A stretch of 64,000 bases of DNA from Mesaphorura yosii (Eukaryota > Arthropoda > Collembola > Poduromorpha > Tullbergiidae). Shown one piece after another: positions 14,401 to 27,300 of the stretch (position 1 is its first letter; the number at the start of each line of letters is the position of its first letter). The translations under genes were made by a program, and so were the position numbers. Under the pieces are notes generated by a model that was not told where the DNA came from, ran no database searches, and worked only from the letters and a program-made list of their open reading frames with translations. The stretch covers positions 1 to 64,000 of the forward strand of contig WIXG01000256.1 of the NCBI GenBank assembly GCA_009869945.1, given 5' to 3'.

Positions 14401-17400
14401 TGACTCTCTTAGTCCATTAAATCATGTGATTAGCAATCTACTGTCCGGTACCATCTCGATTGAGCAATAATTAACGTCTCACGCAGTAAACTTTGACCAT
14501 AAGAGCGATAATCTTGGCAGAGGTTTTTAGAAAGCCTGAACGGGGAGCTTGTTCATCAAGAAACCTGAATCAGACTGCAAAAAATAATTAATGATAAAAC
14601 CATTTTTCACATTTCCCAAGTTCTTGTAACTCGAGACTCGCCGTTGCTGTAAATAGTTTTCGTGCGCAGCGCAATATCGTCACATTTTGCTTTGAAAAGA
14701 TGGGCTGCTTTGAAGCACTGACACAACGACGCAAGAAGAGCATCGAGGGAATGATTGACACAAAGGGAATGACGGAGCTTCTTGAGAACTTAACATTTGT
14801 TCTCGGAATTTCATCGCGTTCTTCATTATTTCAACCTGTCCAATTTTCAATCTGTTTCTGCTCAATTTTGTGTTGTTGTTCTGAAGAATGTGAGAAATAT
14901 ATCATTTTGTCCCGTCGCCAATTTAGAAGTGGGTGCGTGGAGAGCGAAATTAAAGAATCAATAAAAGGGACGGGGTAGAAGACTCTGAACTCCTGTGAAC
15001 GTCCTATTTTCTTCCGTTTTTCAATTTACTAGTAGAACATGGACATGGCAAAATCACAACTGAGGAGTCTTTGACCAATTTGCGCTGCAGAATTTGTTTC
15101 CCGGAACTCACTGACCCGGAAGACACGATTTGTGGTTTGTTTGGTTCATTTAAGATCCAGTCACAAGGATTTGGGTTAAACTAAACGAGGAAATCAAAAA
15201 TCAGAGATAGAGCAAGATCAATTGAGAAATCATAAATATCTTCAAATACACGCGTAGAATTCCCGTAGTGTCGCCGGGTAACTTTAAACAATCACGACCA
15301 AGTAAAAAACGATTCGTGTAATCCTTCCAAGAAAAGTGCATTAGTTCAAACTCAAATCAAAGTACCGGATAAAGTTTGAGCCCGCAGTTGAAGTGTTTCA
15401 AGTTAAAAGATGACAAGTTTGTTGTTAGTTTTGAAGCATTAGCGCAAAATACGGAAATGAAGTTTTCTTCTTCGTGCTCTTTGATTGTTTCTTTTTGTCA
15501 TTCGCTTTTGTGTTGTCTTTGCTCGTCGACGTCGCGAGGCGAAGAAGGGGAAAGAGTTGATGAAGAGAACCAGCACAAAGTAAGTGAAGTATTTGAACTC
15601 GGAGACTCAAGAAAACAAAGACTTGCCTCGCTCTCAAACAGGCAGTCGAGCTCTTTTTAAGTTCTGCTCGCGGAGGGTGAAAGTTGCATTCTCAGCGCGT
15701 CTCACAAAGTTCCACTCCTTTCTTTAAATCTTTCACTTACGCCTTCGACGATTCCGTTCAATTCTTTACCTTTGCTTTCTTCCTCTCTCCGCTGCTCGGT
15801 CGCTGTTTGTTTAAAGCAAAGGAAAACACAGCTTTCCACTTTCAGAAATCAGGATTTACTGTTTTAAGTATTGGCAATAATTTTGGGTATTTGCAGGGAA
15901 ATTATGCTTACGATTACAGTTTTTACATTTTATCTCACCTTTGAGCTTTAAATTCTCAGAAATTATTCCGTTTGCTTGCAAAAAGTTCGATTTGAATAAA
16001 TTTTGCATAAATTATGACAGTCGAGCGCTAGAAATAATGCCGACATTCAATCTGGCGTAAGCCATTTTAATTGCCGTTTTAAATACCACTCTCTCTGCCA
16101 ATCTCCACTCCTTTTAAATTCCCAAGTGACTTCTTTCACACTTGGCGAAGGTCAACCGATTCATTAATTATTTCAACGGTCCACTATCCTCTTCGTGGCA
16201 TGTGGAGGTCATATAGACTTGGCTCGGCCAATAAATTAAAGTGCGTTCTAGCAAGAAACTTCAATCAAGCACTCCACTTTACATGGAAAATACCTTCCAG
16301 AATATTCCTTCATTCTTCGACCGCTTGCGCTTGCTTGCCTTGATCGAGGTCAAGTGCTACATGCTTCCATTATCAACCATAAAGCAGTGAGCAGCTTGAA
16401 AGTTCAAAGGATTTTATGATTGCAGGCAAGTATTCATGTCGGGTAGAGAACCCTTTGAATCCCGAAAATGAATTATTACTTTTTTCTACGCCGTGCTCGG
16501 TATTAATGATATTGACAGTGGCCCGTGTCGACTCCCCGGATTCGTGTGCCGTAATGAGACGATGATGACAAGGACATTTTGAGCATTACTCATTTTGAAT
16601 TTTGAAAAGAATACTCTCAGTCGCAAACATGAAACCAAGAACGTGCAAATAGATTTTTGTGGATAATAAGTAGTGAGTGTGCGAGCGGTAAGGCATCAAT
16701 GGAGTTCTACTTGACTTGGTCGCAGTGGCACAATTCCATCATCCGCCGCGTAATGGAAGGAACAAATTGCGTTCTTGTCTGCCTTCCTCTTCCTTCCTGT
16801 ATATTCGCCGACCGAGCTTGACTTTCTTCATGCTTAATTTCCTCTTGAAACATTATTGTGATTTTATGTAGTAATTTAATAATTGTTGCTTTCTCTTTCA
16901 TGTCCTGAATATTTTCAATAAAATGACAATGCGGCATTTTGTGGCAGTTTTCTTGACAGTACAGCGCCAGATTCTCTTAATGTGGTTTTTAACAGGATCG
17001 TCCAATTTCGGGAGAGGACGTGGCACGACAATTGATTCTTTGCATAATAAGCCAGCAGTAGAAGAAAGTACCTTAGGTTAATAAAGTACAACGTTCAGAA
17101 ATTCGATTATTCAAGATAACAGGATTGCTTGTATTCAACTTGACTTGCTTCACGTCATAGCTTTCAAGTAACAGAAAATGATTCTTTGGATGCTTCAAGA
17201 ATGGGGCGATTTGGTTCATTTGCTCGCACGGACACACAGGCATTGTTGCGTTTCATTCAGTGTTTCTATTTGGTAAGGGTTTGTTTTTGCTGTTTCTCAA
17301 GGGGTCGCACCCTCTCCTTCCTGCAACGATACAGAACTTGAAACGGAACGTCCTTGCCAATTTGTTTCTGTAGCTGTTGAGCTGATCGGTTAATTCCAGC

Positions 17401-20400
17401 GTCGAGCAGGTTCTTCGACCTGACCAAAACTCCTAATTCGTGAATTCACAAGGCAATGGAATGACTCGATCAAATACTGCAATTAATTCGAAAAGTGGCT
17501 AAATAGTGATTTTTGTTGACTTGCAAGCGTCATGGCTCGCCAGGATAACTATAAATGCAAGGACTCAAATCCTCTTTCGCCGAATTCTTAGTGTGACCAG
17601 TAAAATTGTAACTCTTGTCGTGGGAGGACGAGAAATATTGCACATCCATTGTCCACTCAAAGAAAAGAAACTTCTGTTTCTATTCATTCAATTCTTTCGC
17701 TCACAAGTGGAATTATTATTAACAATGCCAGCCATTGAATTGGAAGCGTGCAGTTTGTCACTGGGTGGGTGCTCTTCGTCCGCGATGATAAAAATTTTGT
17801 TTCGCTGTTAGTGTCATCGCAGGACTCGCCGGTCAACAAAACGAGTTACGAGAAATCTTTGTCCTCAGTCACACATCAGAAGTTTGTCCTTTTGTTCATT
17901 ATTGGACTACTGCGCTGCAAACGATGTCTGCTTGCCCTGCTTCTGCTTGCTGTAATAAAAAATAATTTTCTCTTCTGGTGCAAATACATAATACATATGT
18001 TCATGTCTCCATCACTACCAAGTGCGCGTGGCGGTGCGTACGGCGAGCGTCAGCTCACAATGCTGTAATAAAATGCCATAATTTACGGTAGAAAGAAAGA
18101 AAGTTTTTGTTGGGAACAACTCGGCCGGCGCAATTTGACACAAGAAAGGTTTGGTCAAGCAATGAGCTACAGGAACTACTTTTTCAATTCTTACATTTGA
18201 GGAAAGGCTGTGCTTTGCGAGAGAAAGAAAGAAAATAGAAAAGTTGGCACCCTTAGCATTAATGGAGTCCCGGCGTTGAGTGGAAAAGCTCAAATCGGGA
18301 ATCTCTTAACCAGACCACTTTAGGTTAGGGTTTAGCAGAAATCACAAAATGGACATAGCCTTGGGCTGAAATGCAATAAAAAAAATTTCGAATTACATCA
18401 AAGAATCGGCGGTCGACTCATGCCGCCAAACAAGCATAAGAATCGGCTGACATTTTCCGAATTCCAAGAACTAACATGAATGTTGCCGTCTGGCCCTGGT
18501 CTGGTGAACTCCATTCATAATCAAGGTTACAGTTACAGACAATGTACGGCATTTTTCAATGTTAGTTCATTGAATCAAGTAAGCCAACCTTAGCTAAGGA
18601 GAGCAGGCGTCTAAAAACCTTCCTTTGACTTTGAATCTGCGTTCCGGCAAAAAATAATGTCAAAGCAATTCGAATTGTTGCAAGCAATCAATAAAGTCAC
18701 AGCAAAGCGTGTGGAATTTTTTTCAGGTGCGTTGAAAGACCGGACAGGCATGCCTTGTAAATTTCAAATGCGCACTCTGCGAAATGGGCCCATTTTTGGC
18801 TCATAATCAGAAAAATTTGATCGATAACCGAAGAATGTAATAATCATTCATAAGTAAAGTGATAACGAATATGGAGCACGCGTACACAAGTGCACGGGAA
18901 TGGAAAGGGGCTGGAATGAAATTTGCATTTGCCAAATTGTTTCGCACAATCAAATAGCGTATGGAAAGGAAAAGCAATTCATTTCAATATGATTTGTGAA
19001 TTTTGCTTTTAATATTTGGAATTGAGAAATATATCAATTTTCTCCGGGAATCATAATGCACGTAATGTGGAAGTATCTTCCGTTTTTTCGTGCTTGTAGA
19101 GTATAGCAAGCATTTCCACCTTTGAGACTCAATTTAATGACACTACGTCCCGAACGCTGAGTATGAGTACGGGTTCTTTTCGTGCGGTGCAAATTGTGAA
19201 TGGAAAAGCAAGCAAGGTGCATGCTCACGTTATTATTGTAAAAGAGTATAGCAAAAGAAGCAATTGAGAGAAGGTAAGAAAAGGAGAGAAATTGAGTTGA
19301 AGTATTTCTGTATTTTCATTCATCTAGATTGGATTTCTTACTCCCTTTGACGTGAAAACTAATAACTGACATGATGAAGTACTTCCAGAACACATTACAA
19401 TACATGAATTGCAAATATATGTGCGAACCTGGGTCCAATATATTTAACCCGTGATAATAACTTTAATGCATCGGAACCGAGTCGAATAGAGCCAAAAATC
19501 GTCTTGCATGGAAAAGAATTCCACCCTTTCCGAAGGAAGCACGATTGGAATTCATTCGGGTGTACTTTTAATCTTCGTCGGGTAACTTCTTTCCTACCAA
19601 TCAATCTGCAGCGAAAACTGTCAAATTAAGCGATCCAGAAGTTTTTCTCACAAAACTTGCCTGCTCGCGTAATTGACAAGCTGAATTTCAGCATGCGTGG
19701 CTGAACCCTGGCGTAGTGTAGCCGGCGTAGCGTGATTGGGGGCTGGATTGGGAATTAAGTTGCATTATTCTGAAGCCCAAATTAATACTCGTGAGCTCGA
19801 AAGGAGTTGATGTGGTCGGCACAAGCAGTAATTATAATCATTCGCCCCGCATTAATGTGATCCGACTTCGTGAGGTGAAATGAGTTTAAAATACAAACGG
19901 TTGTGCTCAAAGAATTGAAACGTGTACAGAAGAAAATCAGCGCTGCATATGATCCTTGCAAAAGCACATTGACTTTTGGTGAATTTTGAGAGAAAGTCAA
20001 TTCGAGGGTTGGGCTGCATACATCACTCTTACTCCGTACCTCCCTTCTCGCTTGTACACGTCGTGATAAATTGTCGGGGTCATTCATTGCTAAATTCGGG
20101 TCATGTGAGCGAGCGATTTCTGTAATCGGTCTATTCAAAATGAACCCAGTAAATCTGTATTTCTGTTAACTTTGACAGAATTACTGAATGACGCAATCGA
20201 TTTTGAGCGGTTACTTTCTGCGTTGTCGGTAAAAATTTAAATCAGTAAAAAGTTGGTCAGACTCTCCATTGATCACCTGAATAGAATATAAGCATAAATA
20301 TTGCTAAGCGATGGTCCAGTTCAATAGAGAACGTTTAGCTCCAACCATCTTCGAGATCGCGACAATGTAATCTATATTAGCTTCATCAGATACTGATCTT

Positions 20401-20528
20401 GATAAAGTGTTAAGTGAGTGCAGCGAAGATATTTGTTTCGTACTCAGCAAACGATATATGGGACCAAGAGACACGAAGATTCCTAAGTACGACGCATGGT
20501 ATGTGAACATTCTACTGATTATGATGAC
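11405..20528. other. gene-poor intergenic region, about 9 kb
   Basis: No coding region is supported here on either strand. The few open frames, for example 14700-14978 plus and 15376-15660 plus, show no recognisable domain and are not flanked by convincing splice signals. It should contain the promoter and 5' UTR of the beat-like gene at its left end. A dinucleotide AC run lies at 12073-12090. Confidence 0.5.
12073..12090. repeat. (AC)9 microsatellite
   Basis: Nine uninterrupted AC units are seen directly. Confidence 0.9.
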
Positions 20529-21661
20529 AAGGAATGTTGCATCCAAATGCCAGGGTGCCGGGTGAACATTGACATAGCATCTAACTTAGCCTGATTTTCA
20601 ATTCGCTTCATCTCCAATTCAAAACTTCTATCTGAGTCCAATCTTCTGGCATCCAATTTAGTCTGCCATTTCTCCCGATCAAAGGCTAACTTTGCCTCAC
20701 GCAATTCTGTTCTTCTTTCCTGTCTTGCATCTGTATTTGAATTTCTTCTGAACGGTGAGATTTCTCGAATTCCAAGCGCTGTTCGTCAATAATGGCACGA
20801 GATTTAATCGCCGATTCCAAAGTTGAAGCCGTTGACTTAATAGAAGACGTTTTCTTTCATTTCGATGGGACGTTATCTGGAGACTCGAGATTTGATATTT
20901 GGACTTAGTTCCTCTCCTTCCACTCTATGGCCAACTCCGACAACTTCGTCCATTGTGAGTACTTCATCTTCTTTAAACCTAACTTCACTGTCGTGTTGAT
21001 TTTTGGCTTCGTTCCAATAAGGTAGTCAAATTCAAATTCGTCAAAAGTATTTTTATGTCTTTAGCATGTACTCTGAAAGAGTTCGGCCCAACCGTTAGGC
21101 ACTTAGTCATTGTTTAGGACCACCTGACTTACTTTCAACTGTTTCAACTCCGTTCTGCTCGTCGGATTCCAATATCCCTCGTCCAGTGTTGTTTCTCCAG
21201 CTGATAGTCTTGGTCTATTGAGTTCTAAGTGGCTTCATATGCTGAATAATTTTGCCGGCTGATAATCTCTTGATACTGGCTGGAGTAGAGTACATGAGTA
21301 GTAAATTCTTGTAGTATTGGGGCGCAGTTGGCTTCTAAAAAGAAAGTATGTAACGTCATTATCTTCTATGTTAGATTTGGTTGAACATTACCTCAAAGTC
21401 CTGCCCTTGCTGTAGACATTTCTTAGCATAATCAAAGACAAATGCTACTTCTTCCTCGGTCCATTTATGGTAACCAGTCACTCTCCTCTTTTGTGTCTGT
21501 CTCATTGAAAGTTGAAGAATCCTTAGACCTGATGAAGTGGAATTAATACGGCTGTGTAACTGTCTGGCCAAAATGGACCGGAAATCATTACTCACTTTGG
21601 TGGCTTTTGCCTTGCAGTGCCAGTTGATTTTCGTCCCACTGCGAAAAGTTGAATTTGCCAA
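20529..21661 (-). pseudogene. decayed SANT/Myb-domain plus coiled-coil protein (transposon-like)
   Basis: Reading the minus strand downward, 21661-21372 encodes a segment with YHKWTEEEVAFVFDYAKKC, a SANT/Myb-like helix pattern with the first-helix tryptophan. It is followed by a possible splice donor after QGQDFE. Lower down, about 20860-20545 encodes a charged coiled coil: KKTSSIKSTASTLESAIKSR, then DEQRLEFEKSHRSEEIQIQM, then KLAFDREKWQTKLDARRLDS. That stretch has an in-frame TGA near 20855 and a frame change near 20715, so it cannot be translated as one piece. SANT plus coiled-coil proteins are common in Harbinger-type transposons and in genes derived from them. I infer a decayed copy. No terminal repeats or transposase were seen, so the class is open, and no true start codon was identified. 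Confidence 0.45.
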
Positions 21662-24004
21662 TTAATGGTAACTAATTGGAGTTTATTTATCAAAACTAAA
21701 CAAACAGGAATCCCTATTTCACTTCTATTTTGGGGTAGGGCATGTAAAAATGTCAAATGTCGGTAAACTTTACTGACGTGTATTTTGGTAGGGAGCATTT
21801 TGACAGAAGTTTTTCGCAGTTAAAATTTTACAGAAATACAGAATTACTTGTGCTCATTTTGAATACACCGAATGTAATATTTGCCGATGTTCCATCTGTC
21901 CAGTTTATTCGTAGTTTATTGTACTTTATTATTATTTTATAGCAGTTCGATGTGAAACTAGTCCCTTTTTTCCTCTGACCATTGAAGATTAGCAAATTCT
22001 AAACCGAAGAATAAATTGAGCAATTAAACATACGAGTTTGCCAAAATTTAGTGGGTTCTTGCTACGCCGATAGAAAGGGGTAGGGTATTGTCGGTCGAGA
22101 AGCGGAGAAGCGTGTACTACAATGTAGGAGTAACTGGAAGTAAATCGCAAGCAGCCTGTGATTGAGGTGGAGATAAGAATCTGAATTACGTGTAAACTAA
22201 AAGCCTAACCAGCCGCGCGTTTGTAGTTTACGCACCACCACAGTGACATGCAAGCGTTGATTTCTCATTCCGGCACGCTTGGAATTTCCACGATGCGATA
22301 GTACAAATCGAACGTGTGGAGCATGGCTACTGGCTGAACACATTTGCAGTCGCCGTCTTTGCTTGTGCTGTCGTTCATAAGTCTGGCTTGCATTCAACCG
22401 AAATTAATTAGGACAGACGCTAATTATCTCAGTTCTGATCGAGTCCGTTTTTCATCAACCTACTCTTATGTGCTGCGCTGAGAAAAACTACGTCCTTAAG
22501 ATTTCCCAAGATAACTCTTAATTTCTTTTCTTGTTTGACATTTACGTCGTCTTAAAATGTCATCGAGTTATTGGTTTGACATTATGAGGAGAAATTTCTG
22601 TCCGGAGTGCGCTCGAGCTCAGGAAAGTACAGCAGGGTGTAGTTGAACGAAGCTTTTGAACAGTTTGGATTGTGCATACCAAAATCGACACTAAGGAATA
22701 AGGAACTTGGAACTAGAACGCCTATTTTGGAAAACGTGGGAAAAGCTGTGGCTTCCTTGATAATCAACTCGTCGAAAGTGATTTGACGAGATAATTCTTG
22801 TTTAAATGCCCCTTTATTTACCTAAACAAATGTTTGCTAAAACTCAACTCGAAAACGTAATTTAATGAAGAAATGTTTGCTAGCCAACCACGAATTGATT
22901 TTCCATTTGTTTGGCCGCCTCATCAAACTCGGACTGGCAGGTGATTTCCTCCCAATTTCACAAAGTAGTTAGAGGAATGATGACGCGGAAGAGTATTTAG
23001 ACGGATTCAGGATATGCTATCTCATCGAATTAATCAAAGAGTTTGGTTGCGAATCAGATAAGCAAGGAAAAAGTTAATGAAAACAAATGGTATAATTTCG
23101 GCTTTCGGCGAAAGGAGTTATGTTTTGGGACGCTTAATCTGCTCGTGGAGCTGGCTTCAAGGACATTCGCCGCAGGTACACTTTCATTCAGCCTCAGAAC
23201 GAATTAGTGATAGGAATGACACTCAATGGATGACATGATTCATTAAGTCGAGAGCGAATAGTCATCGATTGGAGATCTACAACTCCGAATTTGCTGATGA
23301 ATTCAAGGTGGCAAGCAGGTGTCTCAGTAATTAAACAATAATGTGTTCTAATGTTAATGTTCGTGCTAATTAGAGCACGCATTTGATTTGAGAATCAGGT
23401 TCAGTTCGTTTCCGTAACCGATGAATCTCAAAGCGCACAGGCTGACAAATTCAATGAACTTCGTAGGTCCCAACTTGCAAGTCATTACAATTTGTACCAA
23501 TACACATAAATATGAGAAGTTTTCCACAGGTTACCAAGTTTTTGCTGAAATGTGAGTGGCAAATGTTCATTGTTTTCAGGCCTTAATAAGTTGGGAAACA
23601 ATGAACTAAATCAAATTGAGCGGAACGAGGAGCCTTGCCTTGGCTGGCTTGGCCTGGCCCAAGAAATCAAGTAATCTCTGCATTAAAGAGGTGATCCCCA
23701 AACAAACTTGTGAACTTTCTCCCTCCCTTGCTAATGCAGACTAGGGAACGGAAAAGAATTCCATGAATTATGCATATCCCAAATAATTCGGGAAGACAAA
23801 GATTTACTGAGAAACCGAGAGCAGGGATTGATTTTTCTTGTCAGCCATTTCAGGCATAGTAATTTGTCAGATTAGGATCAGAGGAGTAGGTTGCTCGCAA
23901 GTCAAAGTCGCAACTTGTTAGTGAGCTGAACTTGATGCATAATTTAACATCATTGTCCTCAGAGTTAAATGGCAAAAGTTAAGAGCACAGACAGAAAGCG
24001 AACT
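21662..24004. other. intergenic, no gene recognised
   Basis: Between the SANT-type remnant and the 3' end of HGD no coding exon is supported on either strand. Confidence 0.5.
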
Positions 24005-24010
24005 TTTATT
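24005..24010 (-). promoter_or_regulatory. possible polyadenylation signal of HGD
   Basis: AATAAA on the minus strand, about 300 bases past the HGD stop codon. It is the first canonical hexamer I found in that direction. Confidence 0.35.
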
Positions 24011-24305
24011 CAATTAATAGAAGAGTGAACAATAATGTACTTCTACATTTTGCTTGCAACAGAATTCAGAATGCGCGTAAGCTAAATATTTGCAATGCGC
24101 ACTGCCATGCGACTAACATCAAGAACTGCTTCCCATTCACCTTGATTAAAATTTTGATCTCTCGTCAGACAATGAACTTTAGCCAAAAATGTAAATACGC
24201 AATAATGTTTCGAATATAAATCAGGATTCCGTTTTCCAAGTCAACTTCTCCGTTCCATATGTCCCATTTCGTCTCAGTATTTCAGCTTGCGCGATTCCGA
24301 TTCGT

Positions 24306-27300
24306 TCAGGGTTTGGTCGGATCAAAATGCGACTTGAGTCCTTCCCAGCACTTGTGATAGTTCTGATCACGATTTGAACTTTTCAAAGCCCACGGGAGTA
24401 CGGCCAAAGACAATGAACTCTCAAACATAAATGCCTATGCGGAGTGACAACAACAACAATATAAAAGTTTCACCATTTACGATGACACAGTGTCAGCGTC
24501 ACTCGTCTTATAATGAATTTCGACATGACTTGCCATTGTTCCGACCGCCACTTGAACTGGTCCAAGCTTGGCGTTGCTCGCTCCTTCAAAACATTGGACA
24601 TCGGGCCCATGAGGTGTCATCATTTGGTGCAGAGTCGCTGAAGAAAACATAGCACGATTACAGGAAAACTTAGAACTGAAAAAGGGTTTAAGTGCTGCGC
24701 TAAGAAGTCTTGCACGTGAGTTACCTCCACCGGGCGCAAATCCTTCTTCTTTTGCCTCGTACGATCCTTTTATAAGACCCATGAATTCAGCCATGCAATT
24801 TCCTAGATGGTTTAATTCAGGCAAAATCTTTTATTTAAATCTTAAGGAGGCTCAATCCAATCGCTCGAGAATATAAACGCAGCCCCTTACCCATGCCAAA
24901 ACCAAATCCAAACCATACGAAACAGGAGCAAACCAGCCCAAGCAAGCAAGTGCAATGGACGCGGACGCGGCCATGACAGCGTGTGTGTTTAGATTATATT
25001 AAATGAGGAAAAGGGAAGGGAAGCAGTTACGGAGAGAAAATGATGGATGAGAAAATGAGAGTGAGCTGAAGTTGAAAGTGAAAGCGTAGCGATTATGGAA
25101 AGAGAAAAGCTCGCTTTACGCCTTAGCTGGACTTACGATGGTAGTACGGTGGCCGAAAGGTATGTTCAGAGACGGACCAACGCGGAGGAAAAATGACAAA
25201 GTCAGCAATTGCAACGCCAGGTTTTATTGAAGGGGCAGTCAACACCGTAAACACAGACGGGTCCTATTAAACACAAAAATACCATATACCACAGAAAGAT
25301 TGATGGATCCTGTTAAGCGTAAATATAATAGCTGGGCAATAATAGCACTAAATTCATGACATTATTGAGTGCGTTAGTATGTGAAATATTAATACTACGA
25401 ATCTCAACAAATAATAGTAATGAAAGCGTCAAGTTCACAGGCACGCGTAATGCGTAGACTGGTAGACTGTGGCGGGTCTCTCATGCCTGAGCTATATTGG
25501 GATACCCTCGAGAGGTAGAACCATTATTTATGTGGTGTGGCCATGGCATAACTCGCATGACTCATCAGCCCTGAACGTGAGGCCTTTCAATCTTTCGTAT
25601 AATTTATATCTTGCCAATCTCCAGAAACCAGGATTGACGTCCACACACCCCCGCACTCGCACGCGGCTCACACTTTACACTCGTATTCTGTACTCAAAAC
25701 AGTTTGGCTTGAGAAAACCTGAATTAAGATATCATAACAGTAAACGAAATGGACTGGAGTGAGTAACAGCCTAACGCTCTGTTGTGAAATTCACACTATA
25801 ATAATTGACCAACGTGCATAATTTAGAGCGAGTGCATTGAGAACGGCACGAATTTTAATTACGTTACCGGAAAATGCGTACTGGGGTGTCAGACTAGGAA
25901 TGAATTCATCATTCTTCTTCATTAGGCCGATGGAGCTAAGAAAACAGCGCCACTGCCATTGCAATAATGAGCGAAATGGTGATGCAATTATGCTATTAAA
26001 ATTTACAGCCAATTTTTGTCCCATAAATATTTCTTCCTCATCGAAGATAAATGGCTGAGGCTTGGGCTGGGAAACCGGGAAGTTAGTATGGTAAAGAAGG
26101 CAGAACACAGAAATAAGAAGCGACAGAGTTGATAAATCTGTAAATAATACACTCGACCTGAGTTTGAGTATTTTTAACAAAATTACGTAATACCACTGCA
26201 CTCGACCATTTATTTCGAGTTTCACCCTCACAATCTGCCATGAAATAGGATCGGCGACTGACCGAACAGAGGCTGCATGGGGAACAGAAAAGTAATGTAT
26301 CTTTGTTCAATGTCAAATTTATAAACTATTTATATCTTCAGCTTTGTATTTGTATCGCACTTTCTTTCGCTTTCTTTCTATTTTATACGATTATTTGCTG
26401 AATGCACCGCAACCGATGCATTTCTGGTTGTGCTTGTAGTTGGCCTGCAACACGCTCGCCTTGTCCACAAGAATCGCATTACGAATGAATGAACAAACAG
26501 CGTACGAACTTCCCCTTCTTTCTACGATCGGCTCGCGCTCGCACTTCTGTCCAATTCTAGAGAAATGCATTTCGTAAGCCAACCATGCATGAAGACCCGG
26601 AGAAAGGTATCGAGTAACCTCTGTGCATCATATTTCTATTTTATAAAGCTTGAAACATGATTTTGATCTAACTTTACTGCAGTGTAAAGGACAACGACCA
26701 ATTTATTCGCTTGTGAGCGGCGATTCCTGAACCTAGCCTCTGCCGGTTGCTCATGACAACCGCTCGAGAAGCGGTTGAAGGATTGACATGTCATTCTCGT
26801 TAAAATGCCTTCGCCGGCCGGCATTTACTTCGCAATTTCAATATGCAGGATTATTTGATCGCAAGATTGAACGACGGGCAAAACAATTCAATTCCTTCCT
26901 CTTGACGTGAGATCAGAATAATTCTTTCTACAACCTGTCATGTCCATGTTACACACACACCCCAGATATGTATTCTCGCGGCTCGAAATGCATGCTTGGT
27001 CTTCATTCAAGAGTGCATAAACTACAATAATCCTATTTGTACGTCTCCCTTTCCGTACTTTACCCTTCATTTCATTTTCGGAATTCGAAATTGAACAAGT
27101 CAAGTGAACACAGGCAGAGATGACACCTTTCTTGTAAGAACAACTAGCCTCGATGCATCGCGTAAGCTTACTGCATGGTCGAAGGACACGCTATTGATAG
27201 TCATGAAGTTGTCCAAGTTGTACTTGTATGGCACATAATTTCCATGCCACGCCACGACATCAAATGGCGAATGATGTTGAGTCGCCTGGAACAATTTCCC

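Noticed and set aside
18320-18335. TTAGGTTAGGG stretch resembling the arthropod telomere repeat
   Set aside because: Only two units; too short to be an interstitial telomere array.
25791-26231. 146-codon minus-strand open frame inside HGD intron 7
   Set aside because: It lies wholly between phase-matched HGD exons 7 and 8, has no recognisable domain and biased hydrophobic content; likely chance.
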